A stretch of 64,000 bases of DNA from Prinia subflava (taxonomy: Eukaryota; Chordata; Aves; Passeriformes; Cisticolidae). Positions 26,680-39,855 of this stretch are shown in pieces (the first letter of the stretch is position 1; the number at the start of each line of letters is the position of its first letter). The position numbers and the translations under genes are program-made. Location: NCBI RefSeq assembly GCF_021018805.1, contig NC_086248.1:28714922-28778921 (forward strand), in the 5' to 3' direction. The notes under the pieces were generated by a model, which was given only the letters and a program-made list of their open reading frames with translations, ran no database searches and had not been told where the DNA came from.

Positions 26680-29600
26680 GTAAGTCAATCTGAAATGATA
26701 AACTATGTTTTTAATTATCAAGATTGTCATACCCATCAGGAATTGCAAAGCACACTCTAAAGACTCTACAGGTATCCATTCACACCTGGAACTGCCCTGA
26801 GAGTCACTGAGTGACCCACAAAAGAACAAAGAGAAAACAGCACACCAGTCTTGGACTGAGCTCAGCAAAGCACCAGGAGTCCTAGGTTTTGTTTGAGATT
26901 TTGAAATAGCAAGCTTTTAAGAAACACTGAGCATTAGGTCCAATTAGACACCTAACATTTATATAGATTTACAAAAGAGAATGTTAAATGTTATGGGTAG
27001 CCTCTGCCAACATTTAAACATGTCCAAAACTGTACTGGCAAGAGTCTCTTTGACACCCAGGTTTCTGCACACCAAGAAACCACCTCGGCTTTAATGCCCC
27101 TGAGCAGCTTGGAGCCAAAGCCCTTCAAACATCTTAAAACAGTTTTCCCATCCATCCCCTCTCTCCTGGACACCCTGATCCAGCCCATTTCCTGAACTGT
27201 GCCGTATATGAGAGACAGAAAGGAGTAAATTTGTGTGCTTCATTTGCATTCAACTAATACAGTTCCTGTTTAACCACCTGGCTGGTTCCAGTGTGTATTT
27301 AGCACCTTAGAAAATTAACTCCTCGGAGAGGCTGCCCTTCCATCTTCTGATGAAGAAGCAGCTGAGCCTTCTTCCTGCCAGTGGAGCACTCCAACAACCA
27401 TTATGTATGCAAGAGTGTGCTTCCTTTGGTCAGCCTCTTTGGAGCTCTCCTCATGTTGCCCAAGAAATTGAGTCTGCATCTTGACAGAAAGAGGAAACAC
27501 GACTCTGTAGACTGGTAATGAGGGCATTCATCAGAGATGTGGATGAGTTAGGTCAAGTCCTCCCTCCAATGAATATTTGATTATTCTCCTTAGCATCATC
27601 ACTGAGTGAGATCAGGATTCCCCCTCCCTTCCCCGTATGTCTCACCATCTTGGCACTCCAGCTCTGGGTGGGTTAGAATACAAAACCAAACCTCCTTCTT
27701 AGTTCCAGCTCACACCACCAAGTACTGCAGTTTGAAACTGTGACAACGTGCATCTTGAGTTTTTTAATGAAGAATGTCTTGTCTAACTTAAATGCTTAAT
27801 TGCATGTAGAGCTGGCAAGTGCAACAGTGGCCTTAGCCCCCTTTTGAGTGTTATATTTAGAATCTACTCCTCTGAATTCTTTTTTAACTATGTACTCATC
27901 TTGCTGGCTTTTTTTTATTATTTAGTCTTTGAACCACAACTGGAAAACCATTTAGGGTGTAAGAATTACAAATCACAAAATAAGGATGTCCAGACCCCCA
28001 CTGGGGATGTAGCTCTATCCCTTGCAGGATTATTCCCATTACATTTGCTCTACTGAAATCATTCATGTGTGAGTACTTGCTTTAGTTAACATTGCTTCCC
28101 GCTTCCTTCCTGGGCTGAATGCATTTTTAAAAGAGGGAATTCTGAAATATTCAGACAAAGAAACAAATCATTCATTAAGAGTAACCTGGAAAGTAAAAAA
28201 GAACAGCTCTTCTCCCAGGATCCAAATCCAGCTGACATGGTACTATGTGAAAAAAAGAACAAATGAAGGCGTACAAGGGACAAATAGAACCATATTTCAG
28301 CTTTCTCATCTTATTTGCAAATATATTTTCTTGGCATTTGACATCAGAATTACATAAGGAAAACAGTGAAGAAAAGGAATGGAGATTCCTCCTCCATCAC
28401 CAGCTGATGTGCTGGCCCACTCCAGAAGGCAGCAATGAATTTTGTCTCATGACAGCTGTTGGGCAGTGTCAAAGCAGAGCTCCTGTCCTGCTCTTCCTAC
28501 CATAACTAAAGCACTTGTGTAAGTTTTTTAATTGCTTACACTATATTTTGCCTGTTTGCCTAATTGGCTGCTGTCAGAAACACACCCTGTTGTAAACTAT
28601 TCGTGCTCTTTAAGATGATCATTTTGAAAATGAAGCTTTTACATGGAGAAGATTAAAAGTGAAAATTAAGGAATTTATTCCAGTTCCATAGTCCCACACA
28701 TGAAGAGATTCATGGAAAAGGAGAAGGTCCAAGAATCTTTGCAGCACCTCTCAGTTTTGTATGGTATATGTATGATGAGAGTGCTTGAATTGTTCACACT
28801 TAAGACATTTCTGTGATCACCAGTCTCTGATTTCTGCCTTTTTTCTGAGTCCTAATTGTTAGGCAATTATATTTCTGTATTTTTAAAACTACATAAGAAA
28901 AATATTTCACCCAGACACTTGTAGTGATAGAGATACAGAGGCTGAAGGGATTTCCTAAAAATAATAAAAAACCCACAGAGACAAGTTTACAGATATTTCA
29001 GGTTATCTGGAAAAGATTAGTGTGTCTGAAAGCTTAGTAGCTTTTCCCAGCTATTTCTCTAATAAATATTGTTGCTATCTCTTTTCAGAAAATCAGAGCT
29101 ATGAAAACACCACTACTAAAACTTATAGTTAATAAACCTGTGTGAATTGCTCATGTAAACATACAGTACAGATAAATTCCAGGAATTTTTTGCATCAGCA
29201 AAAATTAAAATTCTGTCATAGTCATACTCTTGCCATGCTCTCTTAAGGAACCAATCTCCTGGAGAGTATCAAACATCTCAAAAAATGTACAAGACACAGG
29301 AGCAGGTGTACAGATGCTTCATCACTCAGCAGAATTTTATGACCATGGAACATGGTCCCATAAAGCCACTGGTGGCTGCTCTTAACACTAATCAATTTAT
29401 ATGGTTTTCTGCTATGTGCACATCAGAGAGAAAGAAGACAGAACAGGAGAACAAAATAAAAACATCTATAAAACACAGGAAAAAAACCTATCAGAACAAA
29501 GAAAGAGGGCAAGGAAAAAATATTAAAAAATCAACTAGAATTGCCTTGTAGTGTAGGAAGGCACTTGAAAATCTATCTGCAGTCTTCAACAAAAGAAGAT

Positions 29601-31403
29601 GGAGGAAAATTTAATTTCAATCATCAACTAGGAAATTTGGAATATATTGCAAAATGATGTCACACACTGGTGAAAATCCAGACTGTTGAAAATTCAGCTT
29701 GTGTAAAAAAGAGGTTAAGTGAAAAACAGACAACCCCTAAATTTTTTCCAGCTCTACCTCTAAGTGGAAATCACTCATTTGAACAGCCATTTTTCTTGAT
29801 AACATGAAAAAGGGAGGAGAATTTTTCCTTGGTCTCAAAGGGTTTTGTGGTAGAAACTGGTTTTTATTTTTTATTTAGAAAAAACTGCTCTTGACCCTTT
29901 TCATAGCACAGGTAACTGAAATTATGTTTGAACAACAATACATCAACTATTTTTATAAATTACTGCTTCTGTCTCCCAAAACCATGAAAATTTTAATTAC
30001 AAGTCCTAGTTACTCAAAGTGGCCATCTTCACTAAGTTTAAAAGTTCATACTGGTAAGGAAGTGGACTATGAGTGCATTTCCCCTGCTCAGAAGTCTGTA
30101 TTCCCAGACTGACAATAATAACAGCTTTTGAAAAAATAGTAAGAAAAGCTGCAGAAAATTTTAAAAGCTTTTTTTCTTTGACACTGCAAAAATAAATGGA
30201 GCATTAGTGGTTTTTGAGGTAGGGTGTAAAATAGCTTGGCATGTGCTACCTTTTTAACTGTGAAGCAGATAAGAACTATTTGCATCCATTTGTCATTCCA
30301 GAATTTAGCACACTGGCGCCATTGCGTTCATGTGACAGTTTTCACATGGCTTCATTACAATGGAAAATGCTTTTATTTTTTGGAGTGTGAATACAAGTCC
30401 TGAGAGCCCGTTAATATTATGATTTTACTTGGTTTTGAAAAGTACAAAAACATTACTGGAAAATAAAGAAGATACGTGTGATTCTGATGTGAATGTTTCT
30501 GGAGATGAAATCCAAGTAAATTATTTGAATGTATATACTGGAGTTTCCTCATATGTAGGTGTGATCATGCATGCAAATAAACATGCTGTTCTTTGAATGT
30601 GTAATCACTGGGAAGATAGCACAGCTGCATTTACTTTAGTGTTTGAAGCTCCTGTTTTGCAGATATGGAAAGCTTTGCATCATAGTATATCAAATATTTA
30701 GAATCTGATTCTGTAAGTGCTCTGTGTTTGGAAATCTGATGGTTTTCAGTGAAAGCCCTGATGCAGAATGACAAGCTCTTTGAGATTAGGTGGTCTCCAG
30801 AAAATACAGTTTTCAGATGCTTTAAAATATACATTTAAATTGTTTGCAAAATATTAGACAGAATACAAAACAGATCATATATCATATATGATTTTTCTCC
30901 AATGGAAATATTGTCTTTAAGGTGTAGTTCTAATAGCAATTATTAAGTGACAGGATAGGTAGAAACCTGTTTTTTTTCTGAAGTTCTATATTACAGGTAC
31001 TTGAAAATTTCATCACTTTTAAGTATAGAACTATCAGATGTGGTAAACTAGAAATGTTTCTAGATACCTACTTGGCAAGACCTCTTCAGTTAACTCATCA
31101 TAGATGGTTAGAGGAGGTACAATAAATATTTGCAAACTTACTTTCTATTGTGCTCTTTATACATTTCGGCCATTCTAGTTTATGTATTACTCACATTAAA
31201 GATTTTGAAATGTTAACCACTGCTAATGGAAATATCTTTCAACTCTCTACTTCATCATATCAACAAAGCAACTGGGTTTTGTGTGTGCATATGAATAATG
31301 TCATATATCTGAACAATATGCTGTAGTAATTATTAATGCTCTCTTGACAATGTGTTATACTTATTTTTAATTTGTGTTAGTTCTTCTCTAATGTTCTTTC
31401 CAG
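26680..31403 (+). other. ADGRB3: ADGRB3 intron (4724 bp)
   Basis: Unique AT-rich sequence with donor gtaagt and acceptor ctttccag. No mobile element, RNA gene or convincing open frame was recognised. Confidence 0.9.
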
Positions 31404-31470
31404 CTGCTGGCTGTCTCTGGAAGGAGGGCTACTTTATGCTTTCGTTGGACCTGCAGCTGCTGTTGTACTG
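31404..31470 (+). CDS. ADGRB3: ADGRB3 exon: second extracellular loop and TM5 start
   Basis: This 67 bp exon completes the split Tyr and ends on a codon boundary (phase 0). It encodes CWLSLEGG, then [14 protein letters not shown]. The CW at its start is the conserved loop-2 cysteine pair partner for the TM3 cysteine, and [10 protein letters not shown] is the start of TM5. Donor is gtaaat at 31471. The peptide is almost invariant among BAI1-3. Confidence 0.96.
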
Positions 31471-33624
31471 GTAAATGTTAATATAATTCCCAGTATTTTT
31501 GCATGAAGTGATAGAAAGTGCTACTTCCATTATAAAAGCTTAGATATAAAGCAACATTGCATTTTGCTGTAAATACTGAGATCACTGTTGTTTAACATAC
31601 CTTCAGTATTTTGAATGCATGATTCATTTGATTATATCACTTCTTTGTACCAATTATCTCTCCATGTTTACACAGTAAGCTGTGAAAGAATAATGTACTG
31701 ATTAGTGGTACAGAAGACTTGTTACAGGCATCACTGAGTTATTATCAGCAGCATCTACGCAATTGTCACTGCCTTGTGAAACTCAGTGACAGTCTTGATA
31801 GAGTGCTGCTTGGCAGTGGATTGCTGTGCCAGCAAAAGCAACAGAAGGAGTGGAACCTGCCAGCAAGTTCTCCATGGCTACTGCTTTTGAAAGGCAAAGA
31901 AAAAAATTGTCATAGCTGGGAAATGTTACTCATTTGTGTATTAATCTTCCACATCTCTGGACATGCATTTAGGTGTAGGATTCATTTCTGCCTAATTGTA
32001 GCTATCTGCAATGTAGATTTCTGCATCTAAGTTATTTTTCCCAGCCATATTTCATTGCCAGTGAAGAAAAATACATACATTTAGAGATCAAACCCTCAGA
32101 AGTATTTCAGATGTCTACTTCAGGGTAAGATGAATTACATCCTACCTGTGCCATCGGCTATCAGACATCTGCTCTGCAATCTGTATGGATTTTTCACAAC
32201 AATTTATTTAGCATTTTTCCCTTACAGATTTTGAATCTAATTCCTCTTTCCACTCCAGAAATTTTGTACTGATAACTCATTCAGCACTGGTTATTTCTGG
32301 TTTTCTCTTGTAAAGGAGAATCAGTCTTATTAGTCATTGAAGATATAGCTATGTATCTACGTGAATTTTCCTGAAATGGATGTTTACTACTCCCTTAGAG
32401 TTTGTCTCATCGTTGCCTGGAGTCAAGCCAGGATCCTTTTGTACAACTCACAGTGCCTGTCATGGTAGAGGAGCCAAAGATGTTTACAAAAAGCCAGTTC
32501 TAATTTCACATGGAAGTAACTGTATGTTCTCTGTTTAATTGGCAAGTCTTTGTTCAGAGATGTTGGAAGTTCCCAGTCACAGTTTGCCCTACCATTATCT
32601 GGGAGCTGTGGAAAGGAGCTGTTCCATGCAGCCACTTAAGCCTGAGCATATGAAGCCAAAGAATTATATAACATCAGCTGAAAAATGTTAATGCTGAAAA
32701 TAAAGTTGAAAAAGAATTGGCAGGGCAGACTAGCAACAATTAGTTATTTTGGAACAGGTTTTGAAAAAGCACTTTGAAAGGAAAAAAGGATTATCCTTCT
32801 CTAATAATTAACAAAAAGGAACATTCATGTAATAGATTCTGAAGTCGGTATTACCTATTTGCAGGGCCATGGAGAGGCAGGTTAATAGAGTTCAGTTCAA
32901 TAATACAAATGGATAATAACAGTCATTAACTTGTCCATTAAATGCCATTAATATGTCCATTAAGTACCAAAGTCCCACAGCTAAAACACTTGAATTTTTT
33001 TAGGTTAGATCTTCAACCCATGTATGTGATCGTAACACCATTTACTTTAATGGGACTAAACAGACATCCCAGAAATTCATCTGGTCCACAAAATTAGTAA
33101 ATTGCAGCCAAACAAGTCTCAAAACTGACATTTTGGTGAATGACAGACAGTGATTTATATGCAGGAAGATATGGAAAACCACAGGCTGGTTCTGCATAAG
33201 TGGGAACACCCACATGGGCCATAAATGTTTAAAAAGGGGCTATGCTCTGACTAGTTCTTCCCTGTGCAGAGAACTCATATTGCCGTGGCTTTCCTGGAAT
33301 GGGGTATATATTGTTGCAATTAAAACTGACAAAATATTAAAGTTAAATTACTCAAGCCTCTGGCCACCAGACATGTACACATATACAGCTTGATACCAGG
33401 CATAATTCAATGTTCTAAAACAAGCCTGTTGCAGGGTGTGTGCATATGTCACCTCTTTGAGAATACAGCCTTTTGATGTGTTCAGGGACATTGATACACT
33501 GTTTTTGAAGGAATGCTCAAAAATGTAAGAGGAGGCATTTTCCAGGCCTGTAACACAATACAGCCAGGATACAATATTTTCTTTTAGGCACTGAAAGATC
33601 AACTGGTTTTTTTCTGTTTGACAG
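31471..33624 (+). other. ADGRB3: ADGRB3 intron (2154 bp)
   Basis: Unique AT-rich sequence. An open frame of 103 codons at 31719-32030 has no recognisable homology and is not supported as coding. The acceptor is tttgacag ending at 33624. Confidence 0.9.
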
Positions 33625-33710
33625 GTCAACATGGTGATTGGCATTTTGGTATTTAATAAACTTGTTTCCAGAGATGGAATCCTAGATAAAAAACTCAAAC
33701 ACAGAGCGGG
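33625..33710 (+). CDS. ADGRB3: ADGRB3 exon: end of TM5 and third intracellular loop
   Basis: This 86 bp exon starts in phase 0 and ends after two bases of a Gly codon; donor gtaagc begins at 33711. It encodes [14 protein letters not shown] (inner half of TM5), then [15 protein letters not shown], the basic start of the third intracellular loop. The peptide matches BAI3 rather than BAI1 or BAI2 in the loop. Confidence 0.96.
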
Positions 33711-36700
33711 GTAAGCAACAACTGGGTTCTTTTAAAGCATATTAAAATTTTATCACCAATTTTCAGTTACAGATATTCACCAAAAATGCTTTTGATTGTG
33801 CTGTGAACTTTGATATAAGTGTAACAGTGTTTCTAACAGATTCCATTAATCTCAAAAGCTGCTGTTGCATTATCCTGAGGGAATGCAGCTAAACAAACAA
33901 TATAATAAAACACAAGTACAAAAGTATTAAGTTAATAAGAATGAAGATTTAACAAATCTGAGCAGAGGTTTCACAGGATGGTTACATGAGTAAAGCTGTT
34001 GCAGTTAGGATAATTTCATGAACTGTGTATACTGAAGGAACTGATTTTTTTTGTGAAGCTGTCAAATTTAATTGCTATGGCAAGTAATGTTACTAATTTG
34101 TGTTAATTGTTATAAAATGTATTTTACAGCAATATATCTCTTACTTAGGTCAATGCTATTCCACCATTTTGACTGGAAACATTAGGAATTTACCTTTGTA
34201 CTTACATCCACATAACATCTACATAGGTGTATTTTCTAAATTAGTGTAAAAGAACATTAAAGTAAAACAATCCTCATGGTTTAAGAGTTAAAAAAGAAAA
34301 AATGTAAATGTATCTTATTGATTATTTACTTCCGTTTACATTAAAATTCTGTTTATTACCATGGGAAGAAAAGATTATGATTGATGGTATCAGAAAGTGT
34401 TCCACAGTGGGTGACAATGAGGTACTGCAGCAGCAAACCTTGTTTCATTGCATATTGGAGAAAAATATTTCACAACTGCATCATCACCTTGCTAATGCCT
34501 ATGAAAGTGTATTTAAACTTTGAATAATGATTTTTTTACAGTTATATTTTCTACTGTTGTATTTTGAGCCAGGTGTTAGTTTAACTCCACCAATATCTGT
34601 GTTTCTAACAATGAAAAATGATGGTATCTTCATTTTTGTGTGTATTACTGCTATGGGCAAATTTATTGCAGATTCAGTTTTAATTATTTCACCATGTAAC
34701 TAAAAATAGCATTCCTAATAAGTTTGATGAGTACAATTATAATAAATACTTTAGCTGGTGTGATTTGCATTTTATAATAATTCAGTCAAGTCTTTCTGGT
34801 TTTCAGTTCTTCCACCATCATTTTGACAAACATGTACCAAACTCTGTAATTCTATTTCTTCTGTCTTCATTAGAAAATATTAATTTAATAACCTTACTTT
34901 TTTCTACATCGCTCCATCAACATTCTGAACTCTGTAATGACACTAGTGAGGTCTAGAATATTATAAAACTACCCAAATTATTTCAAAAGTAGCAACGACT
35001 TAGTAATCGCCAATTCAAATTCACATATGCTCTAATTCCAGTGATATAAGGAGCTGGAACAGTCACAGGTTTGGCTTTGTACATTTTGTAGGGATATTCA
35101 AACAGATTTAACTGGTTTGATTTTTTTCCCCCAGCTATGCAGTGGTAGGCTATAGAAATCTATTTGTTTATACTTTATTTTCTTGGTGAAACAAGTAACT
35201 TGTTTTCTAATTGTGCAACTTAATAAAGAAATATTTTATTTTAAAATAATCTATCTTTAAAATAAATGGATACAGAATCAGAGATTGTTTTTTTTAGAAA
35301 TCTTTGGGAAAAGATGTAGATACCCTAATGAGAAACAACTTGTGTGATATTATGAGATGGTTTGGCAACAGCATTGCTTGATACTACTTGGCAGATGACG
35401 TCTCTTGAGTCATTCTTTGGGGCATAGAAATTGGTTCATCATTTGATCTCCTCTAGAAAGGTGATTGTCACTCATTCCTCAAGTATCTTTTGCCAGCCAT
35501 CCTCAGGAAGGCAACTTCATTCTTCCTGACAAACATTGAACTTGTATTTGTCAAAAGTTCAGACCTAGGATTTAAAATAAGTGAATGGGGCAAAATATAC
35601 TAATTCCATGGTTTTTATCACCTTAACGAGCATATGGGGAATCAACAAGTCGGAAAAGATATGTTGATGGATCTGAATCATGATCTCAATCCTTTTTCTG
35701 GTAAAAGAGGAATCAAATGCAAATGCCCAGGCTGAAAATTTACATTTGGTTTATACACACATCAAGTTCTAATATTATTTGCAAGATCCAGAGCAGTTTT
35801 GTAGAGGCAAAGAGAATTATCCAGTCTAATAATGCTGAAGCACTGCCAGGGAAAGACAGAAAGTACTTCCACAAGCTTAGTTTATACTTGCCCAAGGCAT
35901 TTTTCTAATTCATTCTTTAATCTATGTTTTTAATTGGTGCCAACTGATGTGGATTCACTGAGTTATTTTCTCACCCCAAAATTATCTTATAAAAGATCTT
36001 GGTTCTCACTATTTTCTTATGGAAGAAACCACCTTTTTATGGGAAATATACTTCACACTTTTTAATGCAAAATCATAATTTGGTTTATCAAACTGAACAG
36101 CACTGGAGTTCAATGTTATCTTGGATAGTATGTTGAAAGCCTTGTGAGTGCTGGTTTTGGCAATGGCAAAGAGTTCAGTTTGTTGAAATAACTGGGAAAA
36201 AACCCAAAAAGTTACTTATCTTCATCATGTTGACCACTTTCCAGCTGGGAATAGGTAAAACATCCTTCCTGTCAGCTATATCACATCTTATTCAGCTCTG
36301 GTTACTCCTGGCTCTGATAGCAGAAAGAGAAGGAATAGAAAAAATATTTATTTAGTTGATTCGAGAAGCTGAATTCATGCTGTATGGAAAACTTAAATTC
36401 CAGGTTTTGTCCTCTAACTCTTCTGACAGGTGCAGAGGTACAATCGTCTGTACAAAATGCTTTGAGCTTAATGCTTGTGTACTGTGTTTTATTAGAAGGC
36501 AAAAGAGGTCACCCTTTTTTAGTACCAACTGATATTTATTTCATCAGATTCCATACATTTCAAGCCCTGTATTCAGACCTTCATATGACACGAATAAAAC
36601 CATTCCAGATATTAGTGGGCCATGCAAATCACTGGTACAATTCTAACTATACAGTATGTACATGCTGATTTGGTGCTTGAATAAATTTTGCAGGTTTCTT

Positions 36701-37140
36701 TCCCTATTAATGCTCTGTAATGGTCCACACTTCACATTCCTCTTTTAAGTGACCTGTGCTCTTTCTCAGTCATGGTTGGATCCCACAGTCTTTCATCAGG
36801 TCTGAATAGAGGGATTTCACTTTGTGTGTCTATCCTAGCACGTGTACTACACCTTTACTTCAGTGTACTGAGCAGTTTTTAATGACATTTGGGGCCTTTT
36901 GTAGATTAAATAGAAGAAATGGAGTTTGTATGAAACTAAGCCCCGTAGTATTAACATTTAAAGCTAACAATAATGTAAAGTACCAAATACAGTTTTGCAA
37001 CAATGTAGAGCATTCATCTTGAATAAGTCTACTTACTTTTTCTGCATGATGTCATATTTAAAAGGTAAATTTCGGTAGCAACGTTTTTTGGTGACAATTC
37101 AATATTTTGTTCTTTTTGTGGGTGTTCTGTTTGTTTGCAG
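33711..37140 (+). other. ADGRB3: ADGRB3 intron (3430 bp)
   Basis: AT-rich unique sequence. The acceptor tract ends in ctgtttgtttgcag at 37140. No repeats of known family were recognised. Confidence 0.9.
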
Positions 37141-37239
37141 TCAGATGAGTGAGCCTCATAGCGGTTTGACGCTCAAATGTGCCAAGTGTGGAGTAGTTTC
37201 AACAACAGCTTTGTCAGCCACCACCGCCAGTAATGCCAT
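37141..37239 (+). CDS. ADGRB3: ADGRB3 exon: third-intracellular-loop insert (symmetric cassette)
   Basis: This 99 bp exon enters and leaves after codon base 2, so it is phase-symmetric. It encodes [17 protein letters not shown], then [15 protein letters not shown], with a split Met at the 3' junction. The donor is gttagt at 37240, a weaker GT site. It adds 33 residues to the loop between TM5 and TM6, including a CAKC pair and a Ser/Thr-rich stretch. Skipping it joins HRAG directly to ASLW without a frame change, the arrangement found in BAI1. A second AG four bases downstream (tcag) would break the frame and is not favoured. Confidence 0.94.
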
Positions 37240-37560
37240 GTTAGTCCTGATCATTTACATCTTCTTGTTACAAATCTTATACAGTGCATGTGAGACAATA
37301 GTTTGATGATGACAACTGTGTTTGCTAACACTGTATAAAGTGCTAAGCACATTTAAATATTTTAAAAAATATTGTGCAAATGTCTTTATTAACTGAATAC
37401 AGGATATTCTTTAGAACATAAAGTACAATTGTTACATTCTTGTCTATGATTTTCAAGTTAAATTGATAAAGTGATATCCTTAAATATGTTTTATTTTAAT
37501 AGTGAGCTTTTAGTATCTTTCTTCAATATTACAATGCTGCTTTTCTCTTTTTTTCAATAG
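37240..37560 (+). other. ADGRB3: ADGRB3 intron (321 bp), the shortest of the set
   Basis: GT-AG intron with donor gttagt and acceptor ctttttttcaatag. The upstream frame stays open into it up to a TGA at 37304-37306, giving a very hydrophobic extension (see findings). Confidence 0.93.
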
Positions 37561-37732
37561 GGCATCCCTTTGGAGCTCCTGTGTGGTGTTGCCACTTCTA
37601 GCACTGACTTGGATGTCTGCAGTTCTGGCCATGACAGACAAAAGATCAATATTATTTCAGATACTTTTTGCAGTATTTGATTCATTGCAAGGCTTTGTTA
37701 TTGTCATGGTCCATTGTATTCTCCGAAGGGAG
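37561..37732 (+). CDS. ADGRB3: ADGRB3 exon: TM6, third extracellular loop and TM7
   Basis: This 172 bp exon completes the split Met and ends in phase 0; donor gtgagg begins at 37733. It encodes [20 protein letters not shown] (TM6), VLAMTDKRS (short extracellular loop 3), and a TM7 region containing [19 protein letters not shown], then ILRRE at the start of the tail. The TM6 tryptophan and the TM7 LQGF motif are adhesion-GPCR hallmarks. Together with the five exons before it, this completes TM3 to TM7. Confidence 0.97.
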
Positions 37733-38663
37733 GTGAGGAATGGCTTCCCAGTTTTCCAAAGGACTCTGCTCCTGTTAATCTCTCAACTACTCTTCAATGT
37801 TCTGTACAGCTTACTCTGCAGAAATATATTTCATGGAAAGAGGAAAATAATTTATGGTTAGATGTATAAGATTAAGTGAAAGAGGAAAAGAGAAAAAGTG
37901 AAAGAGAGGGGGAAGATCAGTTAATTCCAAGTGCAAAATATTGGTATAAAACTTTACCAACTTAATTCAAGGTGTCTTTTAATCAATCCCAAGTATAGTT
38001 GTTTTCTAAATGTTAGTCTTTCCCAATGAGTATAGGAAAAGGCAAACATGAATACCCTTCTGAAGACCAAAAGCTGTAGATTTTTACACTAAAACAGATT
38101 CAAATACAACATTTTTTCAGCTTATACTGTCCCTGAAAGAGGACACAAGGAGATGGTGTGTTATGTTGGGGAAGATCTGCCATTTCAGATCTACAAACTC
38201 AGGTACATACTAAAGTTATGGGGACAGCGAGGGTGAAGACAGATGAGTGCTGTGAGAACAGCGAGGACAAGCAGTACCCTGGCCTGCCCTTCACAGCTCA
38301 GTGCCACCTGCCACGGGATTCATCACCACTGAAATCTGATGGCAAAGCTCCTGCACAAGTGCTCTTTAATCTGGCTCTGGTGACAGCTTCTCTAACCTGC
38401 CCAACCTGCTAACTAACCCCACATTTTATTGAGATGGGTGTGAGAGCAGTAGCGAACAGCTTTGCTGGCAGATCTGCAGTAATGGGGCCCTCCATCAAAA
38501 ATGAGCAGGTGGAGCTGGACTGGAGAGTAGTTCCCAGTCCGTGGGCATACCTGTGTGCCAATCATTTATCAGCCTCAGGATACTTACCATACCAGTAAAC
38601 CAGATTAAAATATCCAGCACATTTCCCTGGGATGGACAGGAGTTATTTGAAAACCCCAGGATT

Positions 38664-38718
38664 AAAAAAAAAAAAAAAAAAACCAACAAAAAAACCAAAC
38701 AAACAAAAAAAACCCCAC
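38664..38718. repeat. A19 homopolymer with A/C-rich continuation
   Basis: Nineteen A residues followed by mixed AAAC/AACC units. It could be the tail of an old retroposed copy, but no source sequence was recognised upstream. Confidence 0.85.
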
Positions 38719-39549
38719 AGGAATATGTTTCAAGAAAGATTTATTGACAGTGCTTTATGAGTGAGGAATCTCTCTTAGGGGTTTCCCTTTTCAACACTGA
38801 CGCCCTTTAAACACTGAAATTTAGTATATTAATGAAAAATCTGCGTGGCATAATTTTTTCTTTCAGCGTTGTACCACTTTGCATGAGATTTATATCACTA
38901 TCCTTCACATTATGTGTGTGTGATTATCTTACCAAATAATGAAGTTTTCAATTTTTAAAGAAAAAATCAGTATCTTGCAGAAATTAGCACTTTACATTAT
39001 GCTGATTCCTTCTCTTTTTAATCACACTGTTAGGGGCGATCAACTTTCGTATTTCTTGGTTTATCAGCTCTCATATTCGAAGGGGCTTACCTCATTTAAT
39101 ACCTTTTCTTTTTTCTTTCTTTCACTTTTCCTTTTGTTCAGGGTAAAAATATGTGCAGAATAAGAGATAATATTCTAGAAAAATCTATTTTGTGTGGAAC
39201 TGTCTTGCAGTCCCCTTATTTTCTTCAGCAATTTCTTTTCCAATATGATTTACATCTGGGAAAGAGGGTAGTCTCATCTGTAAATCTGAAAGCAATCATT
39301 TCATGCATTTTTTTAGTATAATGGTAAGACACTGCATCTGTTTTCAGTAGAAAGAATAGTGGTTTCATACTGGTTTTCCTGTCTGTGAAATTTTTGTATC
39401 CACTGGGATTTATTAATTACCCTAGAAAAGGCATACCACCTTCCACTTACTGCCCTAGGGAAATATTTTTACTTTAAAATATAGATCTTTTACTCGAGGT
39501 AGCATGTGAAACATTAAAAACTAAAGCAGTATGAACAACATTATCTTTC

Positions 39550-39855
39550 ACAGAGTCACAGAATATTGTCAGTAGGAAGAGACTCATAAGGATCATTGAG
39601 TCCAGCTCCCTGCTCCTCACAAAAACTACGTAAAACTAAACCATTTGACTAAGAGTTTTCCAGACACTCCTCGAACTCTGACCATGGCTTGGGGCCATGA
39701 CCATGTTCCAGTGACCAATCACCCTCAGGGCAAAGAACCTTTTTCTAATGTCCAATCTGAATTCCCCAATTCATTTTGTTTCCTCATGTTCTAACTCCAT
39801 TTCCTTCTGTCCTAGTTCCGTTTTCTTGTGTCTTTTGTAAGGATCCAGAGAGGCT
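39550..39855 (-). mobile_element. CR1 LINE 3'-end fragment, antisense to the gene
   Basis: About 305 bp of diverged CR1. The left edge (cagagtcacagaatattg) is the reverse complement of the CR1 3' end. It is followed by the usual gactcataaggatcattgag and tccagctccctgctcc blocks, then cactcctcgaactctgacc and the ggcaaagaacctttttctaatg block. The element reads on the - strand and is 5'-truncated, as is normal for CR1. It encodes nothing intact. The right boundary is approximate. Confidence 0.85.
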
